This document shows, in pieces, positions 9,756-18,447 of a stretch of 64,000 bases of DNA. Position 1 is the stretch's first letter. Every line of letters starts with the position of its first letter. The stretch is from Chryseobacterium sp. OSA05B (lineage in GTDB: Bacteria > Bacteroidota > Bacteroidia > Flavobacteriales > Weeksellaceae): the NCBI RefSeq assembly GCF_019970065.1, contig NZ_JAHXYH010000007.1:106284-170283 (forward strand), read 5' to 3'. The translations under genes were made by a program, and so were the position numbers. Below the pieces are notes generated by a model that did no database searches, was not told where the DNA came from, and saw only the letters and a list, made by a program, of their open reading frames with translations.

Positions 9756-10362
9756 ATCTATTCTTATAGCTGATGATCATGACATTGTACTGGCAGGAAC
9801 AAGCTTAATTTTAGAATCCAGAATACAAAATGTAATTATTCATCAAGCCGAAGATTATCCGGAAGCGATCCTTAAAATTTCCAGACAAAAGTACGACCTC
9901 GTTATTTTAGATATCAATATGCCTGAGAGCAAAAATAAAAAAATGATCTCCGAAATTAAAGAGCTGGACCCCGATATAAAAATACTGATCTTTTCTGCTT
10001 ATGAAGAAGAAATAGCCGTTCAGTACATAAAGGAAGGAGCCAATGGATACCTCAGTAAACTCAGTAAGGTTGATGAAATCTCAGAGGCCGTAAAAAAAAT
10101 ATTCTCCGAGGGTTTTTATTATCCATCAAGTATCGTCAACCAACTTTTACAAACCTCTCCGCTGGATTCCATCAAAAATCTCTCAGAAAGAGAATATGAA
10201 ATTTTCATTTTAATGGTAAAAGGATATGGCAATTTAGAAATTTCAAATACGATGAACATCCAAATGACAACGATTAGCACTTATAAAAAAAGAATCCATA
10301 CTAAATTAAAAACCAATAACCTCGCCACTCTCATTAAACTTTACGAGACCTATATATCCTAA
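9748..10362 (+). CDS. LuxR/NarL-type response regulator
   Basis: A 204-aa cytoplasmic regulator. The receiver domain starts MNRSILIADDHDIVLAG and carries the phosphoacceptor Asp55 in LVILDINMPES; the switch Thr/Ser lies in ILIFSAYEEE and the Lys in YLSKLSK. The C-terminal LuxR-type helix-turn-helix reads LSEREYEIFILMVKGYGNLEIS. The ATG lies inside the last codons of the kinase gene (8-base overlap), so the two are translationally coupled and almost surely form a phosphorelay pair. Likely targets, by position only, are the secreted-protein genes that follow. Confidence 0.92.
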   Translation: MNRSILIADDHDIVLAGTSLILESRIQNVIIHQAEDYPEAILKISRQKYDLVILDINMPESKNKKMISEIKELDPDIKILIFSAYEEEIAVQYIKEGANGYLSKLSKVDEISEAVKKIFSEGFYYPSSIVNQLLQTSPLDSIKNLSEREYEIFILMVKGYGNLEISNTMNIQMTTISTYKKRIHTKLKTNNLATLIKLYETYIS

Positions 10363-10460
10363 TATGAAAAACTAGTTGGTCAGACACTTTTTTATTGAAT
10401 TATTAATAACAAAACCCTTTAAAAATGTAATAAAATAAGCTATTATTTGGATCAATTTGC

Positions 10461-10496
10461 AAAGCGCCATGTAGAAAATTTTCTACATGGCGCTTT
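10461..10496 (+). terminator. Terminator after the two-component operon
   Basis: Perfect 18+18 palindrome with arms AAAGCGCCATGTAGAAAA and TTTTCTACATGGCGCTTT and no spacer, followed by CTTTTATT. It ends the kinase/regulator transcript. Confidence 0.85.
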
Positions 10497-10632
10497 CTTT
10501 TATTCTACGTGCTGTTAATTTTCCCGTAGAAGTATTTCTATAATTTTACACCATTATAAAGTGTTACACTTATATGCTCTATAGACCATAAACAAAGGAT
10601 TAATAGATTATCAAACAACTAAAAACTAATAA

Positions 10633-11748
10633 ATGCACAAAAATTTTACAACATTATTAAAAGTAGTAGGATTGCTAACTGCTTCTATTGCTTTTGCACA
10701 GTCAGGAAATATAGGCGTAAATACTCTAAATCCGGGATCTACAATGGATATTAACGGATCTCTGGCAGCCAATTACACTGCAGTAAATACAACACCTTAT
10801 ACTTTAACTGCAACGGATTTTCATGTGTCGTATAATGGTAGCTCAAACGCTGTCTTTACTCTTCCATCTGCTATCAATGGCATTGGAAATTTCAAAGGGC
10901 GTATATACACCATCAAAAACAATACAAATTTTACACTTACAGTAAATCCAGCAGGTTCTGAAACGATCAATGGAAATGCCGGTGTTTCGGTATCACAAAA
11001 TCAAAGTGTACAATTGATCAGTACCGGCCTTACCGGAGCTGGTTCTACGTGGGAAATTGTCTCAGCGGGTACTTCTTTAACCGCCAACAATGGTCTTAAT
11101 GTTTTGGGCAATGAAATGAAGCTTGGGGGTACACTGTCTCAGGTTACAGATATTGCAACAGCAGGAAATAACCTCAGTATAAACGGAACTGGTAAAGTTT
11201 TAATAGGGACAAATAATGTTCCGGCGGGTGCTGGAGATGCTAAATTCATTATCGATAACGGTACAACGAATGGTGCTTTGCAAATTAAAGACGGATCACA
11301 GCAATTAGGATATGTACTGACCAGTGATGCTAATGGTTTGGCAACTTGGTCATCTACCGTTACTACTGCATTTGCTAATAATTGGACCGCCTATTCAGGA
11401 ACGCTTGTCAATCCTTTTACCGGACTAACAGGTGGTGGTGGTTTGGTTACAGGAATATCAGTAACCATCCCGGCAAAGGGTTGGTATTTTTTCCGAAGCG
11501 GCATTGCTATCAATTCCGACTGTAATGACTATTTCTTTTACATTAATGGTGTTGGAGATGTGTGGAGAAGCTATTGTGGATCCAATACGGCAGCTTTTAT
11601 GTTTCCAAGAGATCAAAACCGGGTACTATACTTTGCAGCCCCAGGAAACTATACGATCCTGGCTGGCAAAACTAATGGTGTAGTTCCCGTTAGTTTCAAT
11701 GGAGGTAACCCTGTTTTCTATCTGGATTTTGTAAAGTTTCAGAATTAA
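10633..11748 (+). CDS. Secreted repeat-type protein with beta-rich C-terminal domain
   Basis: A 371-aa exported protein with a signal peptide (KVVGLLTASIAFAQ). The mature N-terminus SGNIGVNTLNPGSTMDINGS is the short module that starts many flavobacterial cell-surface or tail-fibre-like proteins. A beta-rich stretch follows (YTLTATDFHVSYNG, FTLPSAINGIGNFKGRIYTIKN), then a spacer with GNEMKLGGTLSQVTDI and KFIIDNGTTNGALQIKDGS. The C-terminal domain (about residue 250 on) has aromatic strands and two Cys (SDCNDYF, SYCGSN) and is probably a jelly-roll. It may be an adhesin or matrix protein; I cannot name a ligand. The next gene is a paralogue over the first 150 residues. Confidence 0.65.
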   Translation: MHKNFTTLLKVVGLLTASIAFAQSGNIGVNTLNPGSTMDINGSLAANYTAVNTTPYTLTATDFHVSYNGSSNAVFTLPSAINGIGNFKGRIYTIKNNTNFTLTVNPAGSETINGNAGVSVSQNQSVQLISTGLTGAGSTWEIVSAGTSLTANNGLNVLGNEMKLGGTLSQVTDIATAGNNLSINGTGKVLIGTNNVPAGAGDAKFIIDNGTTNGALQIKDGSQQLGYVLTSDANGLATWSSTVTTAFANNWTAYSGTLVNPFTGLTGGGGLVTGISVTIPAKGWYFFRSGIAINSDCNDYFFYINGVGDVWRSYCGSNTAAFMFPRDQNRVLYFAAPGNYTILAGKTNGVVPVSFNGGNPVFYLDFVKFQN

Positions 11749-11823
11749 TATTCAGATCAGTTTCAAAATAAAATACAATCATTATATCATTCAATTTGAA
11801 CATTTTGATAAAAACAATTTTAT

Positions 11824-12750
11824 ATGACTAAACATTCAATTTTTCTATTCTTATTGACAGTAATGGGTGGTGTTTTGGTATACTCTCAGGCTGGAAATGT
11901 AGGAATCAATACACCTTCTCCCGGCAGCAGGCTTACGGTGAACGGTTCATTTGCGGCAAGCTATAGATCGATTACCACGAGTGGGGCTGTAGATGCTCAT
12001 GATTATTACTTAGCTTATAATGGCAATAGCAATGGAACATTGACTCTACCTACAGCCATAAACGGGACCGGTAACTTTATCGGAAGAACATACCATTTCA
12101 AAAACACAGGAACAGCAATACTTTCTGTTGCAGCCGGCGGATCTGAATTAATTGATAACCATACGGGAGTCGGTATAACATCCGTTAATGTTCCCCCAGG
12201 ATACTATGCCTTTTTCATCAGCAAAGGAACAATTACAGGAACAACATGGGAGCTTATTTTACTTTCAAGCTCAGACAGTTTACCTGTGGCCGCATCCACA
12301 TATCCTTTTTCCACAGTAAGTACCTCGACCAGACAGACTCTTCCGGCCTCTACCGGTCCCTATATTGTCTCTGAGATCAATTACCCTGATGGAACAGTCG
12401 TAAATACCGGTAATGTATTAAATACTTCGAATGGAAAATTTACTGCACCCACGAGCGGATACTATATGTTCTATGGATCAACACAGTTTGATAATGGGGC
12501 CGTTTCAGGGGCACCTGGCTTTGCCTGGGCCATCTTATATCTTATAAAGAATTACAGTACCACACCCAATAATATATTGGTTCAGTCTTATCAGTCTAAT
12601 CCCGGAATGTTAGTTGGTACCAATGTCTCATGCATCACCTATTTAAATGCCGGAGAAACCGTTAGTATGGCTTCTGCAGCAGCAGTTACCGGAGGTAATA
12701 TCTACCAGATAGTCGTTAGCTCTCTTTATGGTTACAAAATCGCTAATTAA
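11824..12750 (+). CDS. Secreted protein with C1q-like C-terminal domain, paralogue of upstream gene
   Basis: A 308-aa exported protein with signal peptide IFLFLLTVMGGVLVYSQ. Its N-terminal part (AGNVGINTPSPGSRLTVNGSFAAS, then LTLPTAINGTGNFIGRTYHFKN) aligns by eye with the previous gene. The C-terminal 120 residues (NGKFTAPTSGYYMFYGSTQFD, VQSYQSNPGM, VSCITYLNAGETVSMAS) have the spacing of a C1q/TNF-like jelly-roll. The gap of about 75 bases suggests co-transcription with the upstream paralogue. Role unknown; a trimeric surface or matrix protein is a reasonable guess. Confidence 0.65.
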   Translation: MTKHSIFLFLLTVMGGVLVYSQAGNVGINTPSPGSRLTVNGSFAASYRSITTSGAVDAHDYYLAYNGNSNGTLTLPTAINGTGNFIGRTYHFKNTGTAILSVAAGGSELIDNHTGVGITSVNVPPGYYAFFISKGTITGTTWELILLSSSDSLPVAASTYPFSTVSTSTRQTLPASTGPYIVSEINYPDGTVVNTGNVLNTSNGKFTAPTSGYYMFYGSTQFDNGAVSGAPGFAWAILYLIKNYSTTPNNILVQSYQSNPGMLVGTNVSCITYLNAGETVSMASAAAVTGGNIYQIVVSSLYGYKIAN

Positions 12751-13255
12751 ATTTTAAACATCAATAGTTTATAGGGGTAATATTGATATCCCAAGATTCT
12801 AATAACACAATGAAAACCCAAAATATATAAACCCTCATTTTATGTATTTTAAACGAAAAAAGTAATCATCAGAAAATTTGACGGTTACTTTTTTGTTACG
12901 AAAAACTCTCTTTATTCATCCGTATTTTACCAGTCGTTACTGCCTTCGTATTTTTTATTCATTGCTACCTTTAACTCTGAAACAAAAGTCTCCACTTTTA
13001 ATCTGGTTTTATATTTTACATCTTCCCAACATTGTAAATCAAGGTTACAATACTACCAGCCATTAGTCTTTGATAATATCCTCCATTGTTTGTCTTTTCA
13101 ATCTCCTTTTCATTGAATAGTGAAAAAAATTCAAAACAATCGACTTTGGCACGGCATTAATTTTACAAAATATTAAAAATAAAGTTAATATACAATGTTT
13201 ATATTTTAATAATATGAATTATCTTCACATTATCAATACCAAATTATATATTTTT
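12751..13255. other. Intergenic region with terminator, no gene
   Basis: About 500 bases. The only clear element is the hairpin at 12856-12894. A 62-codon frame at 12878-13066 begins inside that hairpin and has no protein-like features. TGGCACGGCATTAATT at 13147-13162 looks like the first half of a sigma-54 site, but its second half does not fit. Confidence 0.5.
12856..12894 (+). terminator. Probable terminator after secreted-protein pair
   Basis: Inverted repeat AAAAAAGTAA (12856-12865) and TTACTTTTTT (12885-12894) with a 19-base loop and a T-rich end. The stem is AT-rich, so strength is uncertain. Confidence 0.55.
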
Positions 13256-13612
13256 ATGAAAAAATTAATTTTTACGTTAATTTGTGCAACTTCGTTAGTT
13301 TTTACCAGTTGTTCAGACGATTCTCAGCAAGAAAAAGAGGTTCAAGGCCAGAAGCAGGCAGTAACAGCCAACAAGTCTGTAAGCAAAACTCAGCAAGAAA
13401 TCGACAATCTGCTCAAACATTTTACAACACAGGATTATCATTCCTCTGTTTCGGGCTTAACCAAGGAGGAAGTGCAAAAGGATATGGCCATGAAATTACT
13501 GCCAAAATGCAAACAACTTCTTATGGAAAATGGATATACGGAAGATGCCATTAATAAATTGGGCGACGATTACAAAACTATTATACTTACAGCATTTAAC
13601 TTAAAAAAATAA
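13256..13612 (+). CDS. Small lipoprotein of unknown function
   Basis: 118 aa. The start is the ATG at 13256; the frame is open to 13214, but only the inner start places a lipoprotein signal at the N-terminus (MKKLIFTLICATSLVFTSC, lipidated Cys19). The mature part begins SDDSQQEKEVQGQKQ, a flexible polar linker, followed by a helical region (SKTQQEIDNLLKHF, LTKEEVQKDMAMKLLPKCKQLL, GYTEDAINKLGDDYKTII). I do not recognise a family. It is 2 bases from the next gene, so the two are probably made together and may interact. Confidence 0.7.
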   Translation: MKKLIFTLICATSLVFTSCSDDSQQEKEVQGQKQAVTANKSVSKTQQEIDNLLKHFTTQDYHSSVSGLTKEEVQKDMAMKLLPKCKQLLMENGYTEDAINKLGDDYKTIILTAFNLKK

Positions 13613-13614
13613 TT

Positions 13615-14088
13615 ATGAAAAAGATTCTTTTATCACTTACGCTTGTATTTGGCGCAGTAAATTTTGCAACGGCAGTCCCAACCTTTTATTATAATTTTGG
13701 AAGTTACAACGTAGAAGGTTTATTTGTTTATTACTCAAGTCCAGCTAATGGAATGGGTTGTTACGATGGAGACATACTTCCGTTGAAACTATCAAGTTCA
13801 AATGTTCTTACAAATATGAATACTGGTGTTGTAGTTCCAGCTAACCAACTTACACATGCCTATGTATGTGGTACATCTCCAACTCCGGTATGCAGTACTA
13901 CACCGGATGTAGTATTTAGAGGCATGAGATTTTATACCACAGTAAGTAATTTTGCTGGAATGGCAGGAACAAGTTGTTCGTATTTCACACAGGTTCCAAC
14001 ACCTAACGGATGGAAAATAACAATGCCAGGTTTACAAAGTCTAACATTTGTAGACATGGGGTTCATGACACAATATATTTACCAATAG
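13615..14088 (+). CDS. Small secreted protein with four cysteines, unknown
   Basis: 157 aa with signal peptide KKILLSLTLVFGAVNFATA. The mature protein is rich in Tyr, Pro, Gly and Thr and contains four Cys (MGCYDG, YVCGTSPTPVCSTT, GTSCSYF), which could form two disulphides in the periplasm or outside the cell. No domain recognised. The ATG is 2 bases after the lipoprotein stop, so this is an operon of two exported proteins. A double hairpin ends the unit. Confidence 0.65.
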   Translation: MKKILLSLTLVFGAVNFATAVPTFYYNFGSYNVEGLFVYYSSPANGMGCYDGDILPLKLSSSNVLTNMNTGVVVPANQLTHAYVCGTSPTPVCSTTPDVVFRGMRFYTTVSNFAGMAGTSCSYFTQVPTPNGWKITMPGLQSLTFVDMGFMTQYIYQ

Positions 14089-14091
14089 GAA

Positions 14092-14124
14092 AAATAGAGA
14101 TCATACGCTCTTTTTTCTCTATTT
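14092..14124 (+). terminator. Hairpin directly after the secreted protein gene
   Basis: Arms AAATAGAGA (14092-14100) and TCTCTATTT (14116-14124). A T-run lies inside the loop, so this may be a weaker first terminator before the stronger one at 14140. Confidence 0.5.
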
Positions 14125-14139
14125 ATTCTGAAAAAAAAC

Positions 14140-14165
14140 AAATCCCCGAATAATATCGGGGATTT
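14140..14165 (+). terminator. Strong bidirectional terminator
   Basis: Arms AAATCCCCGA and TCGGGGATTT around the loop ATAATA, preceded by an A-run and followed by TTCCT. GC-rich stem, works in both directions. Confidence 0.85.
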
Positions 14166-14508
14166 TTCCTGTACGTACTTTTTATTTTCCTCTAAAAAAT
14201 AAGACTTACTTTTTCCCTTCTCAAACTCTAATGATTTTCCGGGAACCATGAGTGGAAATTATCCTGCAGTTGTCCGACAAAGTTATGTGATCTGTTCAGT
14301 GGATGCTTTTAGGATCATTGTTCTGAAGCATTTACACGGTGAACATGCCACGAAGACCAGTTGAAGTCCTTTGGATAACTGCTGTAAAGACAATAAGTGT
14401 AACCAGTAAAAACAAAACAATTATCACAATCCACAACAAATAGCTACCCGGACAAGAGAAGAAATGTTTAATATTTGTTTTTGTCAATTATTTTCACTAT
14501 ATTGATAT
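14166..14508. other. Intergenic region, no confident gene
   Basis: A 38-codon frame at 14248-14364 (MSGNYPAVVRQSYVI...) has some protein character but no visible signal for translation; it could be a relic. Nothing else is seen. Confidence 0.4.
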
Positions 14509-14673
14509 ATGAAAAAAAGTGAAAATCAGGGCAGTATAACACATGCCGGTAAAATGAACGAACGAACAAGAGCTATGGAAGTTCTTGAAAAAGCTAAGCA
14601 AACACAAGGAAAAATCACATTCCTAAGGCAAGGTGCCGGAAGAAACTTTAAGCCAAAAAATGAGGAGTCCTAA
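14509..14673 (+). CDS. Small basic protein of 54 aa, unknown
   Basis: ATG at 14509, stop at 14671-14673. The protein starts MKKSENQGSITHAGKMNERT and ends QGAGRNFKPKNEES, with a predicted helix in the middle (RAMEVLEKAKQTQGK). It is polar, basic and has no signal peptide, so it should be cytoplasmic. The upstream region is AT-rich and the start context is typical for this genome. I do not recognise a family. The gene is isolated. It could be an orphan regulator or part of a lost element. Confidence 0.45.
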   Translation: MKKSENQGSITHAGKMNERTRAMEVLEKAKQTQGKITFLRQGAGRNFKPKNEES

Positions 14674-15093
14674 GTTGAAATTGATTTAATTTACATATTC
14701 AACGAGTAGTATCTTTACACCATTGGCCGAGAAGAACTGGAAAACCAGCTATCATTTGCATTGAAAAACTTACAGCTCAATAGGTCAAACATTAATCCCT
14801 GAGCTGTAATATTATATTCAAGCTGTGTGCTATTTACCTCTGTGGTCCCTGCAACAGCACGAATCCTTTCGTGTGGTTTAATATTGTAAGTCAAATATTC
14901 CAAAAGAATTTATTTGTTTCCACTCCTACTAAGACAGCCAGCCTCTAACAGCAAAACTTATGAAATATAATTCTTCAGGATTATGGAATTTATAATTTAC
15001 GATTCTTCAATTATTCTTTGGGAAAGATAACCCTTTGATATAATTGTGCAGTAGCGAGGAGCATAGCTTTATAGAAGAGAAGGCAAAAAAAAC
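14674..15093. other. Intergenic region, possible relic
   Basis: A 62-codon minus-strand frame at 14715-14903 opens with TTG, has an in-frame stop just upstream and no recognisable domain. I do not call it a gene. Nothing else is visible before the tRNA terminator. Confidence 0.4.
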
Positions 15094-15126
15094 AAAATAA
15101 CCTGCTGTTTTACAGCAGGTTATTTT
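15094..15126 (-). terminator. Terminator of the tRNA-Arg gene
   Basis: Perfect 14-bp stem AAAATAACCTGCTG / CAGCAGGTTATTTT with loop TTTTA. Read on the minus strand it lies 11 bases beyond the tRNA and ends in a T-run. Confidence 0.85.
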
Positions 15127-15137
15127 GTTTAAAACTG

Positions 15138-15211
15138 TGACCGCGAAGGGATTCGAACCCCCAACCCTCAGAGCCGAAATCTGATATTCTATCCAGTTGA
15201 ACTACGCAGCC
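15138..15211 (-). tRNA. tRNA-Arg (anticodon TCG)
   Basis: The minus strand folds into a full 74-base cloverleaf. The acceptor stem is GGCTGCG/CGCGGTC, with two G-U type pairs. The D-stem is GTTC/GAAT and the anticodon stem TCAGA/TCTGA, with the loop TTTCGGC. The T-stem GGGGG pairs with CCCTT around TTCGAAT. The anticodon TCG reads CGA and other CGN arginine codons. Discriminator base A; CCA is not encoded. Confidence 0.93.
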
Positions 15212-15501
15212 TGTTTCATAAGCAGTGAATAAGAAGCTAGGAATACTTCCAATTCATATGTTACTATGATTTAAGACTGCGAAAATACTCTTTTTTTTAC
15301 AATTTATAAAGCCTGCAAAAGTTTAATTCTAAAAATTATTTCAGGATTGCAGAATGATCCGTTGAAAGTAATATCCAACAAAAGAAACTGGCTCGGGGCA
15401 AACATTTAAAGGTCAGATCTTTAAAAACAAAATATGTAACATTCAAAAAAAACTTCAGACCTATACAGGAAACATTTGATACTTTTCACAGATTAAAAAT
15501 T
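15212..15501. other. Promoter region of tRNA and of the hydrolase gene
   Basis: 290 AT-rich bases between divergent tRNA and hydrolase genes. No open frame or hairpin of note. Confidence 0.4.
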
Positions 15502-16599
15502 ATGAGAAATAAAATATTGTCAGCGGTTCTATTGCTCTGGACAATCACATTTTTCGCGCAGAATAAGGTGGTTAATGATGAGTATGCTAAAGCAAAAGAA
15601 ATCGTTAGAGATCTCGATTCTATTGTTTCACCCAATGGAATTCAGGAAAGCTATCCTGTCACTATAGGAAATATAAAGCAACAGGTGTACATAAGAGGCC
15701 AGAATAGAGAAAATCCGATTATTCTGTTCGTACATGGTGGTCCCGCATCGCCTATGAGCCCGGCTATGTGGATGTTTCAGAGGCCCATTGAAGAATATTT
15801 CACGGTGGTCAACTATGATCAGAGAGCGGCGGGAAAGACCTACTCGATCAATGATACCGTTAATTTAGGGAAAACCATACACATCGATCAGTATGTAAAA
15901 GACGTCATTGAGGTGGCGGAGTATATTGAGAAAAAATATAAGAAGAAAAAAGTCATACTGATGGGGCACAGCTGGGGAACTGTCGTTTCTATGAATGCAG
16001 CCCTGAAAACGCCAGATCTGTTCTACTCCTATGTCGGCATCGGGCAGATCATCAATACAAAAGATAATGAACGGCTAAGCGTGGAGTACGCCATGAAAGA
16101 AGCCATCCGCTCAAAAAATGATACAGCGATCAAAGAGCTGAAATCCATTGCTCCATATCCCGGAAATCAGCCGGTAACAAGAGAAAGAATTATCATCGCA
16201 AGAAAATGGCCGCAATATTATGGCGGACTTACCGCATTCAGGAATGATTCAAGGTATTATTTCCAGGCACCTCTCCTTTTCTCTGAGTATTCGGAAAAGG
16301 ATCTTGATGCACTTGGCGCAGGAAGTCTATTTACATTGAAAAGACTTTTACCTGAGTTTTTGGAAGTTGATTTTAAAGGCATAAAAAGCTTTCCGATTCC
16401 AGTCTTCATGTTCATGGGCCGCCATGATTATACCACACCTTCTGAACCTACCGACACCTGGCTCCGAAATGTAAAAGCACCCGCAAAAAAAGGAATCTGG
16501 TTCGAGAATTCAGCTCATTTGATTCCCTGGGAAGAGCCCGGAAAAATGTTGGTTACCTTATTGAATGATGTCCTGCCAACTGTTACCGACAAAAAATAA
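15502..16599 (+). CDS. Exported alpha/beta hydrolase, proline-iminopeptidase-like
   Basis: 365 aa with signal peptide RNKILSAVLLLWTITFFAQ. It has the alpha/beta-hydrolase order: oxyanion motif ILFVHGGPASP, the NYDQRAAGKTY stretch typical of the prolyl-iminopeptidase branch, nucleophile elbow GHSWGT (Ser about residue 156), acid in FMGRHDYTTP and His in ENSAHLIPWEEPGK. It probably releases N-terminal residues from peptides in the periplasm, although the exact substrate cannot be read. The gene is convergent with the barrel protein gene and shares a terminator with it. Confidence 0.82.
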   Translation: MRNKILSAVLLLWTITFFAQNKVVNDEYAKAKEIVRDLDSIVSPNGIQESYPVTIGNIKQQVYIRGQNRENPIILFVHGGPASPMSPAMWMFQRPIEEYFTVVNYDQRAAGKTYSINDTVNLGKTIHIDQYVKDVIEVAEYIEKKYKKKKVILMGHSWGTVVSMNAALKTPDLFYSYVGIGQIINTKDNERLSVEYAMKEAIRSKNDTAIKELKSIAPYPGNQPVTRERIIIARKWPQYYGGLTAFRNDSRYYFQAPLLFSEYSEKDLDALGAGSLFTLKRLLPEFLEVDFKGIKSFPIPVFMFMGRHDYTTPSEPTDTWLRNVKAPAKKGIWFENSAHLIPWEEPGKMLVTLLNDVLPTVTDKK

Positions 16600-16620
16600 A
16601 GCACAACAGTCATAAAAACA

Positions 16621-16650
16621 AAAAGCCTTACATTTTGAAATGTAAGACTT
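16621..16650. terminator. Bidirectional terminator between convergent genes
   Basis: Core stem CTTACATTT (16627-16635) / AAATGTAAG (16638-16646), extended by AAAAG and CTTTT with one mismatch; A-rich on the left and T-rich on the right. It serves the hydrolase on the plus strand and the barrel protein on the minus strand. Confidence 0.75.
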
Positions 16651-16677
16651 TTATTATCTTTGAATATGTCTTTACGC

Positions 16678-18447
16678 TTAGAAGGTAATCTTCACCCCTC
16701 CCAGAACTTGTGCACCTAAGACTTTATAGCCTTTGTAGGTCTGGTAGTTTGAGTTCAGAAGATTGTTTCCGATGGCAAAAACACTAAAGTTTTTATGGAA
16801 TTTATATTCTGCAGAAAGGTTTAAATCTGCATAGCCCCCAACTTTATCATTTCTGTTCTCTGTAGACTGGTAAACCAGGTTCGGATTAGCTACTCCTTCA
16901 ATCGCGAAAGAGTTTGTGGTTCTGTCACTTGCGAAGATTCCTTTGAATCCTAACAATAACTTTTTATCAAGCATCGTATATTTCGCTCCGATACTTGCAT
17001 TCACTAAAGGAACGTTATAAATATCCGCATAATTCTTCAGATTGTACTTTGTAAACCTTACTTCTCCGTCTAAAACAAGATTTTCAAGCGGGAAATACTG
17101 TACACTTCCTTTGATATCGCTTACATTTCCGTCATCATACACGGCAGAGAATGTATTCGCAAAATTGTAGGCAGAACGGTTTAAAGTAAATACGTTGTCG
17201 AAAAGGTTGTTTCCCTGGAAGAACATAATATTCCTCATTTGTCCGTAACCTGCAGAGAAGTCGTATTTAAACGTTTCGTCGATATCACCTCGTAAACCTA
17301 TGTAAAAATGATATTGAGTCTCTGTGGGCTTTAAAAACTGGTCAGAAAGCACGAATGGATTCGCCTGAAGAAGATCTCCGTAGGTATTTAGCTTCAGTCC
17401 GCCGTCTACCCCACCGTAGAATTTAAATTCTTTAGCAGCCGCCACCTGGAACTCAGCCTGTGGAAACCAGTAGGTTTTATTATTTTTCACTTCTCCTCCA
17501 AGGGCATCATTTGAATTTTTAGCATTCAGGAAAGAGAATCCGGAACCTAGCATTAAGTAGGAATCACCCTTTCTGAAGGTTACTTTCGGAGTAAGACTCG
17601 TATTAAAGAAATTGGATGAGTTTTTGTTGACAATCCCAAAATCGGTTTTCACCGCTTCTACTCCAACGCCCAAGTCAGCATTTAAAACAATTCCCGATTT
17701 ACCGATCTCGACTGCATGCTTGGAAAGATTCGCCAAAATGGAAACCTGATTTTCCTGTGCATCAAAATGATCTTTCAGGAAAGAAGATTTTACCCTTACA
17801 TCATTTAAGATTTCATTGGAATAAAAATCATAATATCCGTTCACCTTAAACTGGTTCACCCTTTGCTTCAGATCAACATCTGCAGAAGGCTCCATGGCAT
17901 AAATTCCGTAATATCTGTTATTATCCAGTGCATACTCAGCATTCAGATTGAATTTTCCTTTTTCACCATATGAATTCAGGTAAGCTCCAATCGCTGTAGA
18001 ACTCTGCTTGGAATCCCAGGTATATTCTTTTTTCAGACCCAGAGTGGAAAGAAAATGGAAATCCGCTCCTACTTCCAGTTTATTGTCAAGGGTTTTGGAA
18101 ATATTGGCATCACCCAAAATTTTCCCGAAGTTCCCCATTCCAAACTGCACATAGTTGTTCTGAGCCGTTCCTTCAAATTTCGGAGTCACATCCTGTCCCT
18201 GAATGGTAGATGTTTTAAAATCCGAAACCGCAGGCACATCTACGATGGTATATTTCACAGGGTTCTGGGATTTCTCTTCCGGCGGATAATTCTTGATGGT
18301 CTCCACAGAGGTTTTCTTCTTCTCGATCTTCCTCACCTCCGGCTCCCGCTTCTTATTAAGAATCAGTTTTTCCTCCTTGATCTGGGAAAACGCAAACTGC
18401 GAAAACCCTAAAAATAATATGGATAATAATTGAATTTTTCTGTTCAT
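16678..18447 (-). CDS. TonB-receptor-like outer-membrane beta-barrel protein
   Basis: 589 aa with signal peptide KIQLLSILFLGFSQFAFSQ. A charged N-terminal region rich in Lys/Glu (EEKLILNKKREPEVRKIEKKK) replaces a normal plug domain. The rest is alternating strands (GKFNLNAEYALDNNRYYGIY, NFSVFAIGNNLLNSNY) ending in LGGVKITF with a C-terminal Phe, the usual BAM signal. The strands and the NLLNSNYQTYKGY motif resemble the C-terminal barrel of TonB-dependent receptors, but no TonB box or full plug is seen. It follows a TPR protein on the same strand by 99 bases; such pairs probably work together at the outer membrane. Substrate unknown. Confidence 0.72.
   Translation of the reverse strand: MNRKIQLLSILFLGFSQFAFSQIKEEKLILNKKREPEVRKIEKKKTSVETIKNYPPEEKSQNPVKYTIVDVPAVSDFKTSTIQGQDVTPKFEGTAQNNYVQFGMGNFGKILGDANISKTLDNKLEVGADFHFLSTLGLKKEYTWDSKQSSTAIGAYLNSYGEKGKFNLNAEYALDNNRYYGIYAMEPSADVDLKQRVNQFKVNGYYDFYSNEILNDVRVKSSFLKDHFDAQENQVSILANLSKHAVEIGKSGIVLNADLGVGVEAVKTDFGIVNKNSSNFFNTSLTPKVTFRKGDSYLMLGSGFSFLNAKNSNDALGGEVKNNKTYWFPQAEFQVAAAKEFKFYGGVDGGLKLNTYGDLLQANPFVLSDQFLKPTETQYHFYIGLRGDIDETFKYDFSAGYGQMRNIMFFQGNNLFDNVFTLNRSAYNFANTFSAVYDDGNVSDIKGSVQYFPLENLVLDGEVRFTKYNLKNYADIYNVPLVNASIGAKYTMLDKKLLLGFKGIFASDRTTNSFAIEGVANPNLVYQSTENRNDKVGGYADLNLSAEYKFHKNFSVFAIGNNLLNSNYQTYKGYKVLGAQVLGGVKITF

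Noticed and set aside
10633..12750. Prophage tail-fibre genes
   Set aside because: The N-terminal modules recall fibre proteins, but both have signal peptides and no other phage gene is present.
12878..13066. 62-codon plus-strand frame after the C1q-like gene
   Set aside because: It begins within the terminator hairpin and has no signal for translation.
13147..13162. Possible sigma-54 site before the lipoprotein gene
   Set aside because: The TGGCACG half is good, but the -12 half reads TTAAT instead of TTGC.
14248..14364. 38-codon plus-strand frame near the double terminator
   Set aside because: Protein-like in part, but too short and without start context; listed only as part of the intergenic note.
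14715..14903. 62-codon minus-strand frame
   Set aside because: It opens with TTG, is closed by an in-frame stop just upstream and matches no family I know; possibly a relic, not a supported gene.
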